Positions 34,705 through 46,683 of a DNA stretch of 64,000 nucleotides are shown one piece after another; within the stretch, counting starts at the first letter, position 1; each line of letters opens with the position of its first letter. Both the position numbers and the translations under genes were made by a program. The DNA lies in the NCBI GenBank assembly GCA_001600055.1, contig BCIV01000026.1:40481-104480 (forward strand). Direction: 5' to 3'. The DNA is from Filobasidium wieringae. Lineage: Eukaryota > Basidiomycota > Tremellomycetes > Filobasidiales > Filobasidiaceae. Under the pieces are notes generated by a model, which was not told the origin of the DNA, did not search any database, and saw only the letters and a program-made list of their open reading frames with translations.

Positions 34705-37700
34705 ATGTTCAACTCCAACTCCGACTCCAACTCGGTCCCGATAAAAACACTTCCCAGCTCCCCTTCCCCCTCTCCTTTCCCTTCTCGTTCCCCTTCGTCG
34801 TGGTCGTCATCAGCGGATCATCGGAACCCCGATCAGGAAATCCCATCATCTACATCAGCTCTGATCGGTACGTGTCCAAATCCATATCCATTCGATTCAA
34901 TTGGGTCCAGGACCATTGCCCTCTTCCTTTTTCCTTTGGGGTTCGGAGTGGGCGAGTTCGGAGCTCGGAGCTCGGAGTGAAGAGGTTTGGGGTCTTTACC
35001 TCTTACCTATTACCACTTACCACGACTACCTCTCACCACGATTACCTCTCACCACGATTACCTCTCACCACCACTGCCGCGATGACCGCATTTGCCACGA
35101 TCACCTCGCTGAATATCGTTTGTTTTGTTTGTTGAACAGGGTGGGAAATTGGACAGCCCATACTTGAGCCCGCACTTGTGCCCGCACTTGAGCCGGAGGA
35201 AGAGCCCGCACCAGAGGAAGGTCCAGAAACATCGTCGCAACAAGAAGAACGGGTGTCAAGGCCGGAAGATCTTCAAGAACGATCCGGTTCTCGAGGATCA
35301 TCCGGTTCTCAAGGATCGTCCGGTTCTCAAGGTTCATCCGATCCTCAACCCGATCGTCAAGACGCTTTCGGAACGGCCCTCCTTTCTCACTCACAGGCCG
35401 GGTTCGGTGGGGTGGTCCGTTCTCATTCCCACGGCCAGCCGCAGCCGCAGCCGCAGGGACCGACTCGGGTTCGGGAGCTGCTGGATGTTCCAGTTCAGGT
35501 TCAGGATCGACCCTGCGATCAGGATGAGCGACAGGTTCAAGTTCAGGCGCAGGAGCAGGTCGAGAGGTCTACCGAACATGGGTCTACCGAACATGGGTCT
35601 ACGGAACAGTCGCAAGTCCAAAGATCTGAAACGCACCCAATACACCCAGTTCAAGAATCCAGCACGCGACCTCTTTCGACTCAGCAACCGCAACAACCTC
35701 GACAACCTCGACAACCCGCTAGTCAACTTCAACGACCCCGCCCGATTAAGACCAGCCCACCCACCCCTTCCCCGGTCAAAGGTGGAGATAAAGAAAGCGC
35801 TCTTTCTTCCCGTTCATCCGAGCATGGACCTGTACCGTACCGTAAGCACTCCCCCACCTTCATTTCATTGTTTCTCATTTGGACGGGTAGATACCGACCC
35901 CTGATGCCTACTTGATCTTGATCGGACAGGCGATTGGGGTAGGGGAGGACGTACGAAAGGACACGAGTTAGATCACGAGGGGGTTGGGATTGCGGATTGG
36001 AGAGATCGATTGGATGAGCATAGGAATCGGGTGCATGAGGGTCGTTTGCATGAGAATCAGGTAAGTGAGGATGAGGAGGATGAGGATGAGGATGAGGATG
36101 GAGGAACACGTGAGTCGCGGGAAATCGGAACTTGATTTCACTCGACCTGATCGCTAATTTGACACTCGGATGGTTTGTGGTTCGATTAGCTCCCTCCTTT
36201 TCGGTGGACAACCTCGGCCGCAACCGCAATCGTAATCGCAATGCCGACCGCGACCGCAACCGCAACCGCAATGCCGATCCCAAATCTAGAAGCGACGGAT
36301 CGGAAGAATCAGAAAGACTTGACAGACATGACAGTTCAGAAAGACCCGAAAGACCCGGCAGATCAGACAGAGACAAATCGGACATCTTCTACCACAGACC
36401 CACACGCACGCTCAACAACGCCACCCCCATTCCCACCCCCGCGCTCAACAACGCCACCCTTCAACCCCCCAATCGTAGAGCCGGAAAGTCAATCGACCGC
36501 CCAAGCAGCTCGCACAGCTCGAACAACCCAAACACCACCCTCGGATCGCTCAGTTCGATCTCCATCAACGATCTGAGGGGTATCATCGACCCGAAGGATA
36601 GGGTCTGTCCCGCCCGTTCGACCGGACGTCAGGTTCGGAATGATTGGCAGGCGGAGACGGTTCGAACGACGAAGGGGGCGAAGACGGCTCGGATAGGTCA
36701 AACGACTTCGACCCCGATGACCAAGACTCCGATGTCGATGACGAACACGATGACTCCGGCCACGATGAGGGGAAAAGAGAACCACCCACACCCACACACC
36801 CATCATGATCCACCAAGCGATAACGACAGTCGTTATACCCTCATGGGAAGAATCTCCAGTATAAGTTCTATTCGACCTTTGGGAATGAGACTTGATGAGC
36901 GTGATTTTCGTGATGATGTTGAGGGGGAAAGTTTGGGGATGGACGAGTTTACACCTATGAGAGCTGTTACGGGGCAAGGTCATCGGGATTTTGGGAAACC
37001 TCATCGGACTTCAGGACATGGACATGGACATGGACATGGACATGGACATGCTCACGGACGCGCATATGGGGAACGTTCTCTCCTCCCTCGAGGACCGATA
37101 AGGATCCCAATTCAACAAGAAGACCCTTACTTTGAGACCGGGAATCTACTCCGATCCGTTGATCCCTCTACCCCGCCTGATCTACCGGAAGGGATGTCGG
37201 GGGGGTCGAAGTGGGAGTCTGTGAGTTTCGCGTTTCATCAGTACTCGCGTGAAACTGACGCCTTCGTCTCTCGTCCGTCAGTGCTACGCGGCCTGGGTGA
37301 CAAGAGGTCTATTGAACCGGTGCAACTTTACCCGTCTACCCGCTCCTTGGGCTTGTAAAGAGTGCTTGGATTTGGAAAGTAAAGATTGGGTCGCTCCCGT
37401 AAGTCCTCGTCACTCGCCTCGCTGGACAAATAAGCGATGTTGAATTCAATTCATTTGCGATAGCAACGGTATAACATTCCCTGTGTAGGATGTTGGATAA
37501 TCGTCCCGAAAGGCTTCGATATCACTGTCCACGCGCTGCCCAAGAACCCCGGTCAGTGCGGTCAATGTCGGACTAAAGGGAAAGCTTGTTCATTCACGAA
37601 GAAGGATAATAAACAAGTTCGACTGGAGGCAGGGAAGGTGAGGGAAGTCGTTCCCGCTCCCGTTCCCGCTCCGGCCCCGGCTCCGATGTTCGCGAGATCA

Positions 37701-37997
37701 CCGGCCAGTTCGTCTTTATCGTCTTCCGTCATCTCACACTCGCACTCGCGCTCGATATCAACCTCCACCCGTCCCCTACCCGACGGTCTGAGGGAGACGA
37801 TCATACAAGCCTGCGACGCTACCTCGGAAGCTTACTGGGTCGCACCTTCCCCTCAAACTTACCTCGCCTGTGTCGCCCTGGAAAACCTGGCGGATCAGTT
37901 GACTGGACATTTGGTGGAATGGAGCCGTGCGAGGTGTATGATTCAGTTGGAGAATTGTATCGATCATTGGACGGATGGGTCGGCCGATCAACTTTGA
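34705..37997 (+). CDS. 908-aa disordered protein with C-terminal Cys-rich domain
   Basis: Six exons, 34705-34867, 35140-35841, 35930-36109, 36190-37220, 37282-37398 and 37464-37997, total 2,727 nt, exactly 909 codons with stop. The first 760 residues are low complexity: Ser-rich start, Glu/Gln/Pro repeats, an acidic run (about 340), Arg/Asn/Asp repeats, and a Gly-His run near 37,017-37,065. The last two exons hold a compact Cys-rich region with three CxxC pairs (CKEC, CVGC, CGQC) plus further Cys, which would suit zinc binding, followed by a Pro-Ala stretch and a Ser-rich stretch and a final helical part containing Trp and Cys. A DNA- or RNA-binding regulator is a reasonable guess but not shown. 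Intron 1 (273 nt) has short CTCACCACGATTAC repeats. Confidence 0.8.
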
Positions 37998-38340
37998 CGG
38001 ATGGTTTGGATTTTCTCGGCTTCGACTATTGATATGTATAAAGAGTCGTCGAGGATGGATATAATAGCTTGTATGGTAGCGCGACGACGGATACAGAGTC
38101 ATTGAGGATATATATAATATGACATTGCGTTGAGACGTAGTCAAACAAGACGAAGCAAAAAGGGACTTGTAGTCGTTTCTCACCTGATGCAAATGGTCGT
38201 TTGAACCGTTACTGTTTCCAAACACCACAGAATTTGTCTCACCCTGCGTTTGCGCAGGAGCCCCTGCGAATGATCGGGAACGGGCAAGGAACATGACATC
38301 GCCTTGAAAGAAGGATAGAGATCGAGCTCAAAGTCCTAGG
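37998..38340. other. 3' flank of the 908-aa gene
   Basis: AT-rich, with TATATA words near 38,030-38,120. A minus-strand frame opening at 38294 is 172 codons long but largely lies antisense to the coding exon and UTR; not supported. Confidence 0.35.
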
Positions 38341-38530
38341 TCTCAGCTCCACCTATAGAAAAGCGTACAGACTCATCGTCGTACTTTTCGAACTTGAAAC
38401 TCACTGCCATGGCGGGTTGAGAGTGTCCGAACACCTTGACGGGCGTTTCTACGAGTTGATATATCGCGATGGAGAGAACCTCCTTGCCGCCGAATTCATA
38501 AACGGTCAACCCGTGGCGAGTTCGGGCCAG
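38336..38530 (-). pseudogene. Orphan C-terminal exon or gene remnant
   Basis: A 65-codon frame ending in TAG at 38338-38336 reads like a conserved beta-rich domain end (segments VYEFGGKEVL and VKVFGHSQPAMAVSFKFE). It is closed upstream by TGA at 38533-38531 without a usable acceptor in between, and no matching upstream exon was found. Most likely the remnant of a gene. Family not recognised. Confidence 0.35.
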
Positions 38531-38540
38531 TCAAACGAGT

Positions 38541-39105
38541 CTCGCAGAAGATAGATCGCTAAGAGACAGAGACCTGGAGGTTGAGAGCCGGGTGTCGGAA
38601 TGGGGAATCCTCCAGAGGCGGAATTCTTCCAAGATAAACACGGAAGAGCGATCTGGTGACCATCCATAAATTATCCCGGATACATGGAAGTCGAATACAC
38701 CGACTGGCCTTGGATCATTCGGGGCAACATCTTATCAATAAGGAGATCCTCAGTGCACTAGTGCGCACTGGACATGAACCAGCTTTCGAGCATCTTTGCA
38801 TTCGTTGCTGGTTCGATTTCACTTCTAGTGGTCACTGGAGAAAGAAATTGATATGGGGTCCACAGCTGATATTTCTTCTAGCCACACACGAGATCTGGCT
38901 CAGCGGGAGATGCGAGACATAATATGCTATAGTCTTATGGATTTCCGGCGTCGCTTGTATAGTCCTAACACAGTAATCAAACGCCGTCAACTTCGCCATA
39001 GCCCTCATTGGCTCTGGAACGAAGACCTGTCAAAGTCAGACAGAATATACTTATTCGTATCTGCACCTGCTGAAACCTATACTGCCCTGATCAAGGACTC
39101 CTAAC
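38541..39105 (+). CDS. Weak overlapping frames, unknown
   Basis: Two plus-strand frames (38656-38922 and 38853-39104) overlap in different phases. The second has an even amino-acid mix with aromatic and basic residues. No junction joins them and no domain is seen. Confidence 0.18.
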
Positions 39106-40062
39106 AAAACAATCATGTGCCATGTCGATGTCGATATAGCGGCATAATGTTCTAGCTCTTACCCCTATCGCCTCACTCGCGCCTGTGTTACAGCCGCCCT
39201 TCAACTCGAAAGCAAGACAAACTCCCAAGCATATAGATAATATCACATGCCCTCCGATGATAGTCGACTCACTCTGGTATCAGAATACAGCTCTTTGATT
39301 CATCAAGAACGTAATTCGAGAGTTTTCATATAAGGAATGCCTCGACGTTTCTTTGACAAGCAGCATGAAGGAGACATATAAAGGTATACCCTTAGCTAGG
39401 TCCCGGTCAGTTCTGGTCAAACAAGAGGAACTCTTTGGCTGGTTACTGTTGTCACACGTAGCGGATATGGTTACCCTGAAAGCGGCTTGTTTAGATTAGT
39501 TATCTAGCCCTCAGCAAAAGCTACCAATTTTACGCTGCTATTTCTTGTGTGGAGGACGGGACTGCAACTGAACCTATGGCAATTTGACTGCTATCTAAAG
39601 CACCGGTTCGGCGCCAAGTTATATCCACGTATCAGCTAGACCATAAGCAAGAGAGATGATGGATGATCAATTCGTAACCCACATCAGGCGTATGGACCGA
39701 AAAGGACCTCGCGTCCGATAGGATGCTGATCAGGAATTTATAATGTGTATGTGTACATACGCCATGGTTACCGCAGGGATAACAAGGTTTATGCAGCTTC
39801 AAAAGTACAAAACTACTAAGCTGACATCAAGCGTACACGTAGGGAGTTCGCGTCTCCGTTGCCACCGAACTGCGGAGTATCGTCATTTAGATGTGTTACT
39901 TACCTCATATCTAACGTTGAATCTGATGATTGGGTGCGGCTTCAGCACTCACGGTCACACAAATCGGAGCTTACTGTTGGCAGCTTGGCCTTACCCAGCC
40001 TGAGGTCGTTTTACCGGATTCACCGAGTGAGTGACTTGCGATAAGAATGACCCAGCCCGCCT
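39106..40062. other. No gene seen
   Basis: Only short frames. Contains a chance match to a conserved large-subunit rRNA word (see rejected items). Confidence 0.45.
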
Positions 40063-41370
40063 TCAGAAACATTTCTCGGACGTTCTGACAGAAGGATATG
40101 CACCTGGTTGATATGTCAGCTTTTCGATGTTCAGTATCCAATTGACACACTTTGAGCCATACGAGCTCAAGGCTATCAGGTATGAACCATCGAGTTCCGC
40201 CCGAGAGATGCGCATGATGGCTAGTATGTTGAGTGAGTGTAACGATGGGGCTGTCACCGATATCTGAGGAATCGCAGACTGTCGAGTAGCGATGAGATCT
40301 ATGATCATAAGACCCGCCTTAGACCCTGTTGCACAGATAAGGCTCAACCGTTTCTTCTCGATAGCTTGGCCGTCAGGGCATTCAGGTGGAATTACATATC
40401 ACAAGGGTTGTCTACCGGATTGGTTTTTGCCCATGAATGGGAATTTTGGTGATGGGTTCGCTGCAAAAGAGCTTCACAACAAGTCCAACCTTCTTCTTCC
40501 TCTTTGAACCGGTTTCTCTCGATCGTCTCCATATTCAATAAGCGAATTCCAATTGCTAGGTCGAATGCCTTCATCTCGGAAGTGATACATTCCCAAAGTA
40601 TATGACATCTAGCACGGAAACAACAGTATCAAAGAGCAGCTACTCACGAGTAATGAACGAAGCGCGTAAAGCTTCTCGCCCGGACCAGTCTCAAGCTATA
40701 ACACAAGGTGCTAGAATAGCCTGAACCGCAAGTAATCAATTCTGGGTCGCCTTTTCCACGATGCAGACAAACGAAATACCCGGGAAATGAAGGGTATCTA
40801 AGCAAGAATTTGAAGCGGGTCCGACAAGAAGTAGATAAGGAGATGAACGGGACATGGCTCGCCGAGACGGTGATTCGTGGACATCTGAGGGGGACAGTGA
40901 ACGGGGGCCAAGGGTCGACACTGTGGAAATCGCCCGTGTTGTTCCCTTCTGTCGATTCTCCGGCTCAGGTTGCCAAACGTTCCCTCACTATCGTGTCAAA
41001 GTTGTCTCTGTTAGCAGAAATACCATGTATTCAAAGTGTATGCAAGAGAAAGAGAAAGATATACGATAAGTCATGTGTAGCTAACTCGGCAACTTCAGAC
41101 AGACTTACAGGTAGAAGTAAGATGCAGGGGATGGGCGTGTGCGATAGCGCTACCGGTGCAGTATCGTGATAACATACTGGCCTGCTTTGGAAATTGTTTA
41201 CGCAGCGAAACGCCAGGCGGCTGGCGAAGAGGATTGAGATCGGTTCAAAGGAGATATGAAGGCACGCCGGAGTGGTATGCCAGAAGACCAATAGAACTAG
41301 GCTGTCGCTCGTTATGCCAGGTAGTGTTGAGCAATATGGAAGAGAGTACACTATAATAGAGCAAAACATA
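40063..41370 (-). CDS. Possible decayed gene on minus strand
   Basis: A minus-strand frame 40347-40063 contains a stretch reminiscent of a beta-propeller blade (ATGSKAGLMIIDL), and other frames at 40921-40736 and 41369-41031 have aromatic/hydrophobic segments. No consistent set of splice sites was found. It could be the remains of a WD-repeat protein, but this is weak. Confidence 0.2.
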
Positions 41371-42788
41371 TCAGAATAGGATTGATGATGGATATGGGAT
41401 GGAACCTACCTCCATCTTTCCCGTAAATGTCTCATCTTCCCTGTATTGCTAACGTGCAACATTCGCCGGCCCTGACAGAGCTTCTTTCAAGCAAAATCAA
41501 TCATTGCAGGGCGTTGCGCCTCAGTCACGTGGGAGATAGCGAGGTCAGGTGAAGGCGTATGCTTGGGACAAGGATCATTGAGTGACGATGTGGTTGCTGA
41601 AGATCTGGACAGTAAGTAAATATGATTAATCGAATGGGAGCCGAATGTGATCGCTCAATCGGAAGCACTAACAAGTATCACCTAAAGCCGTAGAAATCAG
41701 GTCCTGCTGTTTGTCTACTAGCAGGTCGAGTGAAGGTCAAGGAAGAAGGTCATAAATCCGACCCATTCTGATGGTCATCAACGGATTGTCCGAGTTCTCG
41801 AGTGCAGCTGTTCAGGTTGTTCGAACATTTGCGATGCGGCAAGGGATTCGAGAATAAGGTGTTTCCGCCTTTACAACGCTGGTTTGGGATAAGAAAAAGA
41901 ATTGGCTAGAGATCAGTAAGAGAATGGGAAGGTGAGTGAACGCGCTAACCGTAAGGCGAAAAGCGAGAAGTCACAGCTACCTTTGACTTATCTCCGCAGA
42001 CTCCTCTTGCACTGGAGAACGCACGGGACAGTGACGACGAGTGAGATAGTTGCAACCTAGATAAGTGGGAATAACTCACTTCGCATCACCTGTTGATCTC
42101 CCTGCGCCTCATCCATCTCCCGGGAAACTGTCTTGCACGTCAAGAGAACGAGGAATTAACATGTGGATTTGGTTGAAGAGGCACGATATGCATGTGTGAG
42201 AGACAGAACTTGATTAACGTTAGCGGAAGGATGTGAACTAACCCTCATGATCCTGCTCACACTGTAAACGTGAATCTGGACGGACGATCAAACACACCCT
42301 AGACGGCTCGGAAGAACCGGGTTTTCGGCCATCGGAGGGTGACTAGATCTCTAGTAAGGGGAAGGACGGGCCTCGACTTGAACGGTGGACGGGGTGCCGA
42401 ACGCAAGAGATGATGTGCTGTACTTGGGTCTTTCGAATATCAAACTAGGACTTTATCCACGTAATGATATAAAAGCAACGCGGGTTAGCAGAGGATTGAT
42501 AACGATGAGAGTCGCCGGAACCGAGACACGGTTGAAGAGAATCGCTCGTAAGCTTCGGTAGCATATGGTATATAAGGTCATTGACAAAGAGGCTGGTAAT
42601 CGTATAGAGGCTGGTATTACGGCTTGCGCAGAAACATAACGGAACGAAACACGGGATGTAGACAACGAGGACCGGGAAAATGGGAACGAGACTCGAGCGG
42701 GAAGCAGGAACGGTTGACCTAGATGTGCCGAGAATATGGTTATTGGCCGATCCTTATGATGCGTAATTGAACTTACTTGCGCAACATG
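41371..42788. other. No gene seen
   Basis: About 1.4 kb with only short, stop-rich frames on both strands and no repeat noticed. Confidence 0.45.
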
Positions 42789-43700
42789 CTAGTCTTTACG
42801 GACACGTTTCCTCTTCCCCTCCAAACCGATAATCTCCCTCGTCTCTAACTCCAGATCCGGCTCCGGTAAGATGGTTCGCTGAGAAAGGGAAGCTTCAACC
42901 GTGTCTACCCTTAGTTGAATAGCTTGCATGGTCGCCATGAGCTGGTCGACCGAGAACGTAGCAGGGGATGAGAGGGTGGTGTTCGGATGGGTGGTTAGGG
43001 GAGCCACGGGGGCGTTGAGGGCGAAGGAACAGGTGGTGATTTTGAGAATACATTGCAAGCATTTGCCTACGCTCCTCTGCTCGTTTCGTCCCTCGTCGTC
43101 GTCGTTATCGTCGTCGTCTGGGTCATCCGTCTCTCCCACATCGCTTCCGTCCAAGTCATCGGAAGTTGAAGGAATGGTGTGCCGGGAAAAGCAGCCGACT
43201 AGGTCTCGAGTACCTGCTCGTCCAATCCAATCGGAAGCAGAAAAGACCTGGCAGCAGAGACACTGGAAGGAACCGAGATTAAGAGTGTATTCCTTGGAGA
43301 TCGAGTCCGGGTCGATAGAGGTCGTGGAGAGGTCGAAGCTAGCGGCAACGAGATCCTTATATTTCTATTTGTAGAGTAGGGAAGGGATAGGTTGGTCGTT
43401 AGGTAGTACAGAGATAATAGGAAGATCGGTAGTGAAAAGAAGGAAAGGAAAAGGAAAAGGAAAGAAGGAAGGAAGGAAGGATGTAGATATGAGTTAGGCA
43501 CATGTCTGCGCAGTGACTCACACCTTGGACGAACTTACCTGTGCTGGACCGGAATCCCAAGAGAGAGGAGGAGGAATACGTTTGGTCGAATCGAGAGGAT
43601 CATGGGCTATCAAGAGAGTTGCAGGGCGGGGTTGAGTTCGGATTTTCCTTGCTACCGGTGTTGAAGGAGGTTCGGGAGTAGACGGACGACTGCGTGCCAT
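42789..43700 (-). CDS. Hypothetical protein, 245 aa, two exons
   Basis: Exon 1 43700-43539 (54 codons) joins in phase 0 to exon 2 43364-42789 (192 codons with stop) across a 174-nt intron (GTAAGT, TAG). The start is the first in-frame ATG. The N-terminus is Pro/Arg-rich; exon 2 has a Cys/His/Trp motif (FQCLCCQVFSASDW, then GCFSRH) that resembles a BIR- or C2HC-type zinc site, an acidic Asp run, and ends in a likely coiled coil followed by a basic KRKRVRK cluster that could be a nuclear signal. The intron has a CCTT/TTTC-rich tract. Function unknown; a chromatin- or kinetochore-type role is only a guess from this architecture. Confidence 0.7.
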
Positions 43701-44121
43701 AGTGAGAAGGTAGGTTGAGGTGTAGAGACAATGTGAGCGGGGGAGACGAAGAATGAGTCGCACAAAATTGTGACGAGCGACATGGATACGGTAGTGGTCC
43801 GAGCATTAGGAATGTCTTATATATATCCATACTCACGGACTCGTGTCGCTTTGAAAGTGTAAAATGAGAGATGATGAACAGCCCGAAACGTGAATGTGAA
43901 TGCTCAGTTGAAACCCCGTGGGGGCTGCATCACGTGACCCTTACGTTAGGAGTGCGGTGATCACGACGCATGCGAGAGTTGAGAGTTTCGTAGATTATGG
44001 TGTCTTTTGATTGATCAACCAACCTTTCTGACCGGCCTCAAAAACCACACCATTTGGCAATAATAATTCCTCTACTGTCGTCCTCATCACATTAAAGTAT
44101 ATAAGGCACTTCACCTATCAT
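43701..44121. other. Divergent intergenic region
   Basis: Shared upstream region of the 245-aa gene and the SNF2-like paralogue. Contains CACGTGA at about 43,932 and TATATA at about 43,820, but no assignment is made. Confidence 0.35.
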
Positions 44122-45993
44122 ATGCACATGTACAAGACCTCGGAAGCCATTTCTCATCAAATCAACGTCGATCCAGCGGAGCAAGACGACGACGTACTTG
44201 CGGAGGTGCTGGACCTAGATTGTACGATGTCTGTTGATGGGGTAGAACAACAGTTGAGAACTTTCCGGTTCGTGAGTGTTGGACTACCTCTTGATCTTGC
44301 ACGTTTCCGGGCTCTTCGACTGAACTCTTCATCTGTCTTTTTTTCCTGGGCTTCTTATGCGGTGTTGATCGACATTCATATCGTGAACTCAGGACGGTGA
44401 TGACCTCGATACAGACGATGATGACCTTGATACAGACGATGATGATCTTGATACAGATGATGACCTTGATACAGACAGTGACATTTCCTCGCAATTCTAC
44501 GAGGAAATGACTGTATATCCCACATCCCCTATGGACCGGACGTCGGAATCCATACAACCTCGCTTACCAGCATCATTGGACTTGGATTCCAGCCTTTCTT
44601 GCCTCAGCCTGGACGGATCGAATTGGACAGACGAAACGCAAAGGGAACATCCATGGGGAATCCTACCAATCATGAAACGACCCTTGCGCCGCCATCAGGT
44701 CAGATTTCCGCTTGATTACTTGCTTCCTACGGCATTTTGATTGCATAGGAAGGAGACAACCAACGTAAAGCTAATCGAACTGCCCAAAAATCGTAGATCC
44801 AGGCAGCGGGAATGGTATGGCAAGCAGTAAGTAACTCATCCCGACCATCCTTCGTACCTTCTCACATACCTGACCCTTCTTGATGCCTATATCATTCTTG
44901 TCGTACAGGAAGATCAGCGCAGAGGGTTCTTACTATGCGATCCTGCCAGAATGGGTAACATCGTCATTGCCTTATCACTCTTTTCCAAGGATATGATACA
45001 TTCAAAAGGGTCAGCTTTCAAACGGACCTTGATACTCGTTGCTTCAAGTGAAAAGGCCCAGCTGTGGATTGTGAGTCGATGCACATCTTGATTCTCTCGA
45101 TCGACAGGGACCTGAAACAAGCACTGATGCGACTTTCCCATACGATGGCAGGCAGTATTCCTGCGTTCGTTTCCGGGCTTGAGTTCGATGGTTGCGAATC
45201 TGACTCAATCGGAGAATACGGGACTGTGTGGAATCAATGTACGTCGTTCTTTCCTACCTCATGCGGGGATGGGCGATCCGGTGAATCCAGTCTCACCAAC
45301 TTGCTCGATGGCTGTAGCATGAAGGGAAACCTATTGTTCTCGCCAGTAAGTCGGATGTGTATTCTCCCAAGATAAAAGTGGCACTGAATACTCGCGTATG
45401 CAGGCTATGCGGCGTTTCTTCGCCGTCATGGTCCAGAAATCGGGTTTGACCTGTCGGGTTTTGAACGAATCATCGTCGATGAGTGTAAGTTGCGTATACT
45501 TCATTATGCCCAATCAGATTAATCAAGTCCTGTTTCTAAACAGTTCACCACCTTAGTGACCCGCAAGGTACTTGTGCCGAGTGGATATGCGCCCATTTGG
45601 TCAGCAGGAAAAAAGGGTTTGTGCTTGGACTATCGGTTACCCCAGTCGTACAACATCCGAGCGATCTCTTCTTGCCTCTTGTCATCACAAGTGTAAGCGG
45701 ACGTTACCAATCCATGGTGAATGTTAGACAAAGCTGACTATGCACCACCATAGGCTTTACAACCTCCTCCTACTGCCGGTAGCTACAAAGAATCGTGCAC
45801 CAGTCAGCAACTGCTAGAGCATCGGCGAGCTTTCACTGCGTGGTTGAACTCCGGTCAAGCTCGCGGCGTGACCGCCGACCAAAAACTGCAAGAATTTATG
45901 GCCAACGTGACTGTCAAAGGGCATGCGCATTATCTTTCCCGATCGGTACCAGACGGCTCAGGAGATGGAAATCTATACACTGGAAGAGCGTGA
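44122..45993 (+). pseudogene. SNF2-like paralogue, degraded P-loop, C-lobe missing (410 aa)
   Basis: Exons 44122-44271, 44393-44698, 44797-44826 (30 nt), 44909-45070, 45152-45238, 45318-45345 (28 nt), 45404-45484, 45544-45692 and 45754-45993 join in phase to 1,233 nt. The product matches the SNF2 gene at 26.9-31.1 kb block by block: RGFLLCDPARMGNI against RGFLLCDAVGMGKT, KPIVLAS against PIVIIS, RIIVDEFHHL against RLIVDEFQHL, and a shared intron inside motif II followed by an exon of the same length (149 nt). The Walker A Gly-Lys-Thr is lost, SGTP has become SVTP, and nothing like the helicase C-terminal lobe is found before the stop at 45993. The N-terminus has an Asp-Leu-Asp-Thr repeat. The frame is intact, so it could be expressed as a non-ATPase protein, but decay is as likely. 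Confidence 0.75.
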
Positions 45994-46681
45994 CGTGACG
46001 TGATGACGAACAATTCGAAGAGTAATGCGGTTGTCTAATTTGTAGCAGTCAAGATTTACGTACGTTATATCCCATATACCCTTATCTGACGTGTCCTGCT
46101 GGGATTCCAATATTTTTCGTTGCTGGCAGAATCAGAAGCCAGCATGTGCTCTGCCTGAGCGTATGATATAAGGTTCAGCTGCTCCAGGGAAACGCACGCT
46201 AAGAGAGGCGAGTCGAATTGAGCGAGACGTACCGAATTGGCAACAGCCCATAATGGATAAACTAAAGGCGACGGAGGGTGAAGGGAATACCTTCAGGCAA
46301 TGTTGCAATCGATACACGAAGTCCGTTAACTTTCACTGTCATACATGTGTCTAAACATCTTTCCGCCATTGCCTAGTCTTCTAATTTGAGCTGTACTCTT
46401 GCTCAATCCTGACTGGGAATGTGAGGAGCTTGACTACCCGTTTCGATAAGTGTCATATTCCACCACCCCGAAAACAAAGCTATTTCTCGCGCCCAAGTAC
46501 ATGACGAACATCGCATTGCTAGCCGGCCACACGCAACTTACGGGACTACAAATCGGGTCCTTCCTACGGTTGTTCCGGCCAAGCAGCGAACGTCCTACTG
46601 AATACGTCAATGCCACTCTTAGACTGAGCTTAGCATGTGCATGGCCCTCCCGGACTTACACACTCGCGCGCATAATTTTGC
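45994..46681. other. Gap between SNF2-like paralogue and mariner element
   Basis: No exon resembling the missing C-lobe was found here. Short conflicting frames only. Confidence 0.4.
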
Positions 46682-46683
46682 TA

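Noticed and set aside
39766..39782. Match to a conserved large-subunit rRNA word (TTACCGCAGGGATAAC)
   Set aside because: Only about 16 bases agree and the flanks do not resemble rRNA; taken as chance.
44162..44557. 131-codon minus ORF with Ile/Val/Cys repeats
   Set aside because: Mirror image of the Asp-Leu-Asp-Thr repeat in the SNF2-like paralogue on the plus strand.
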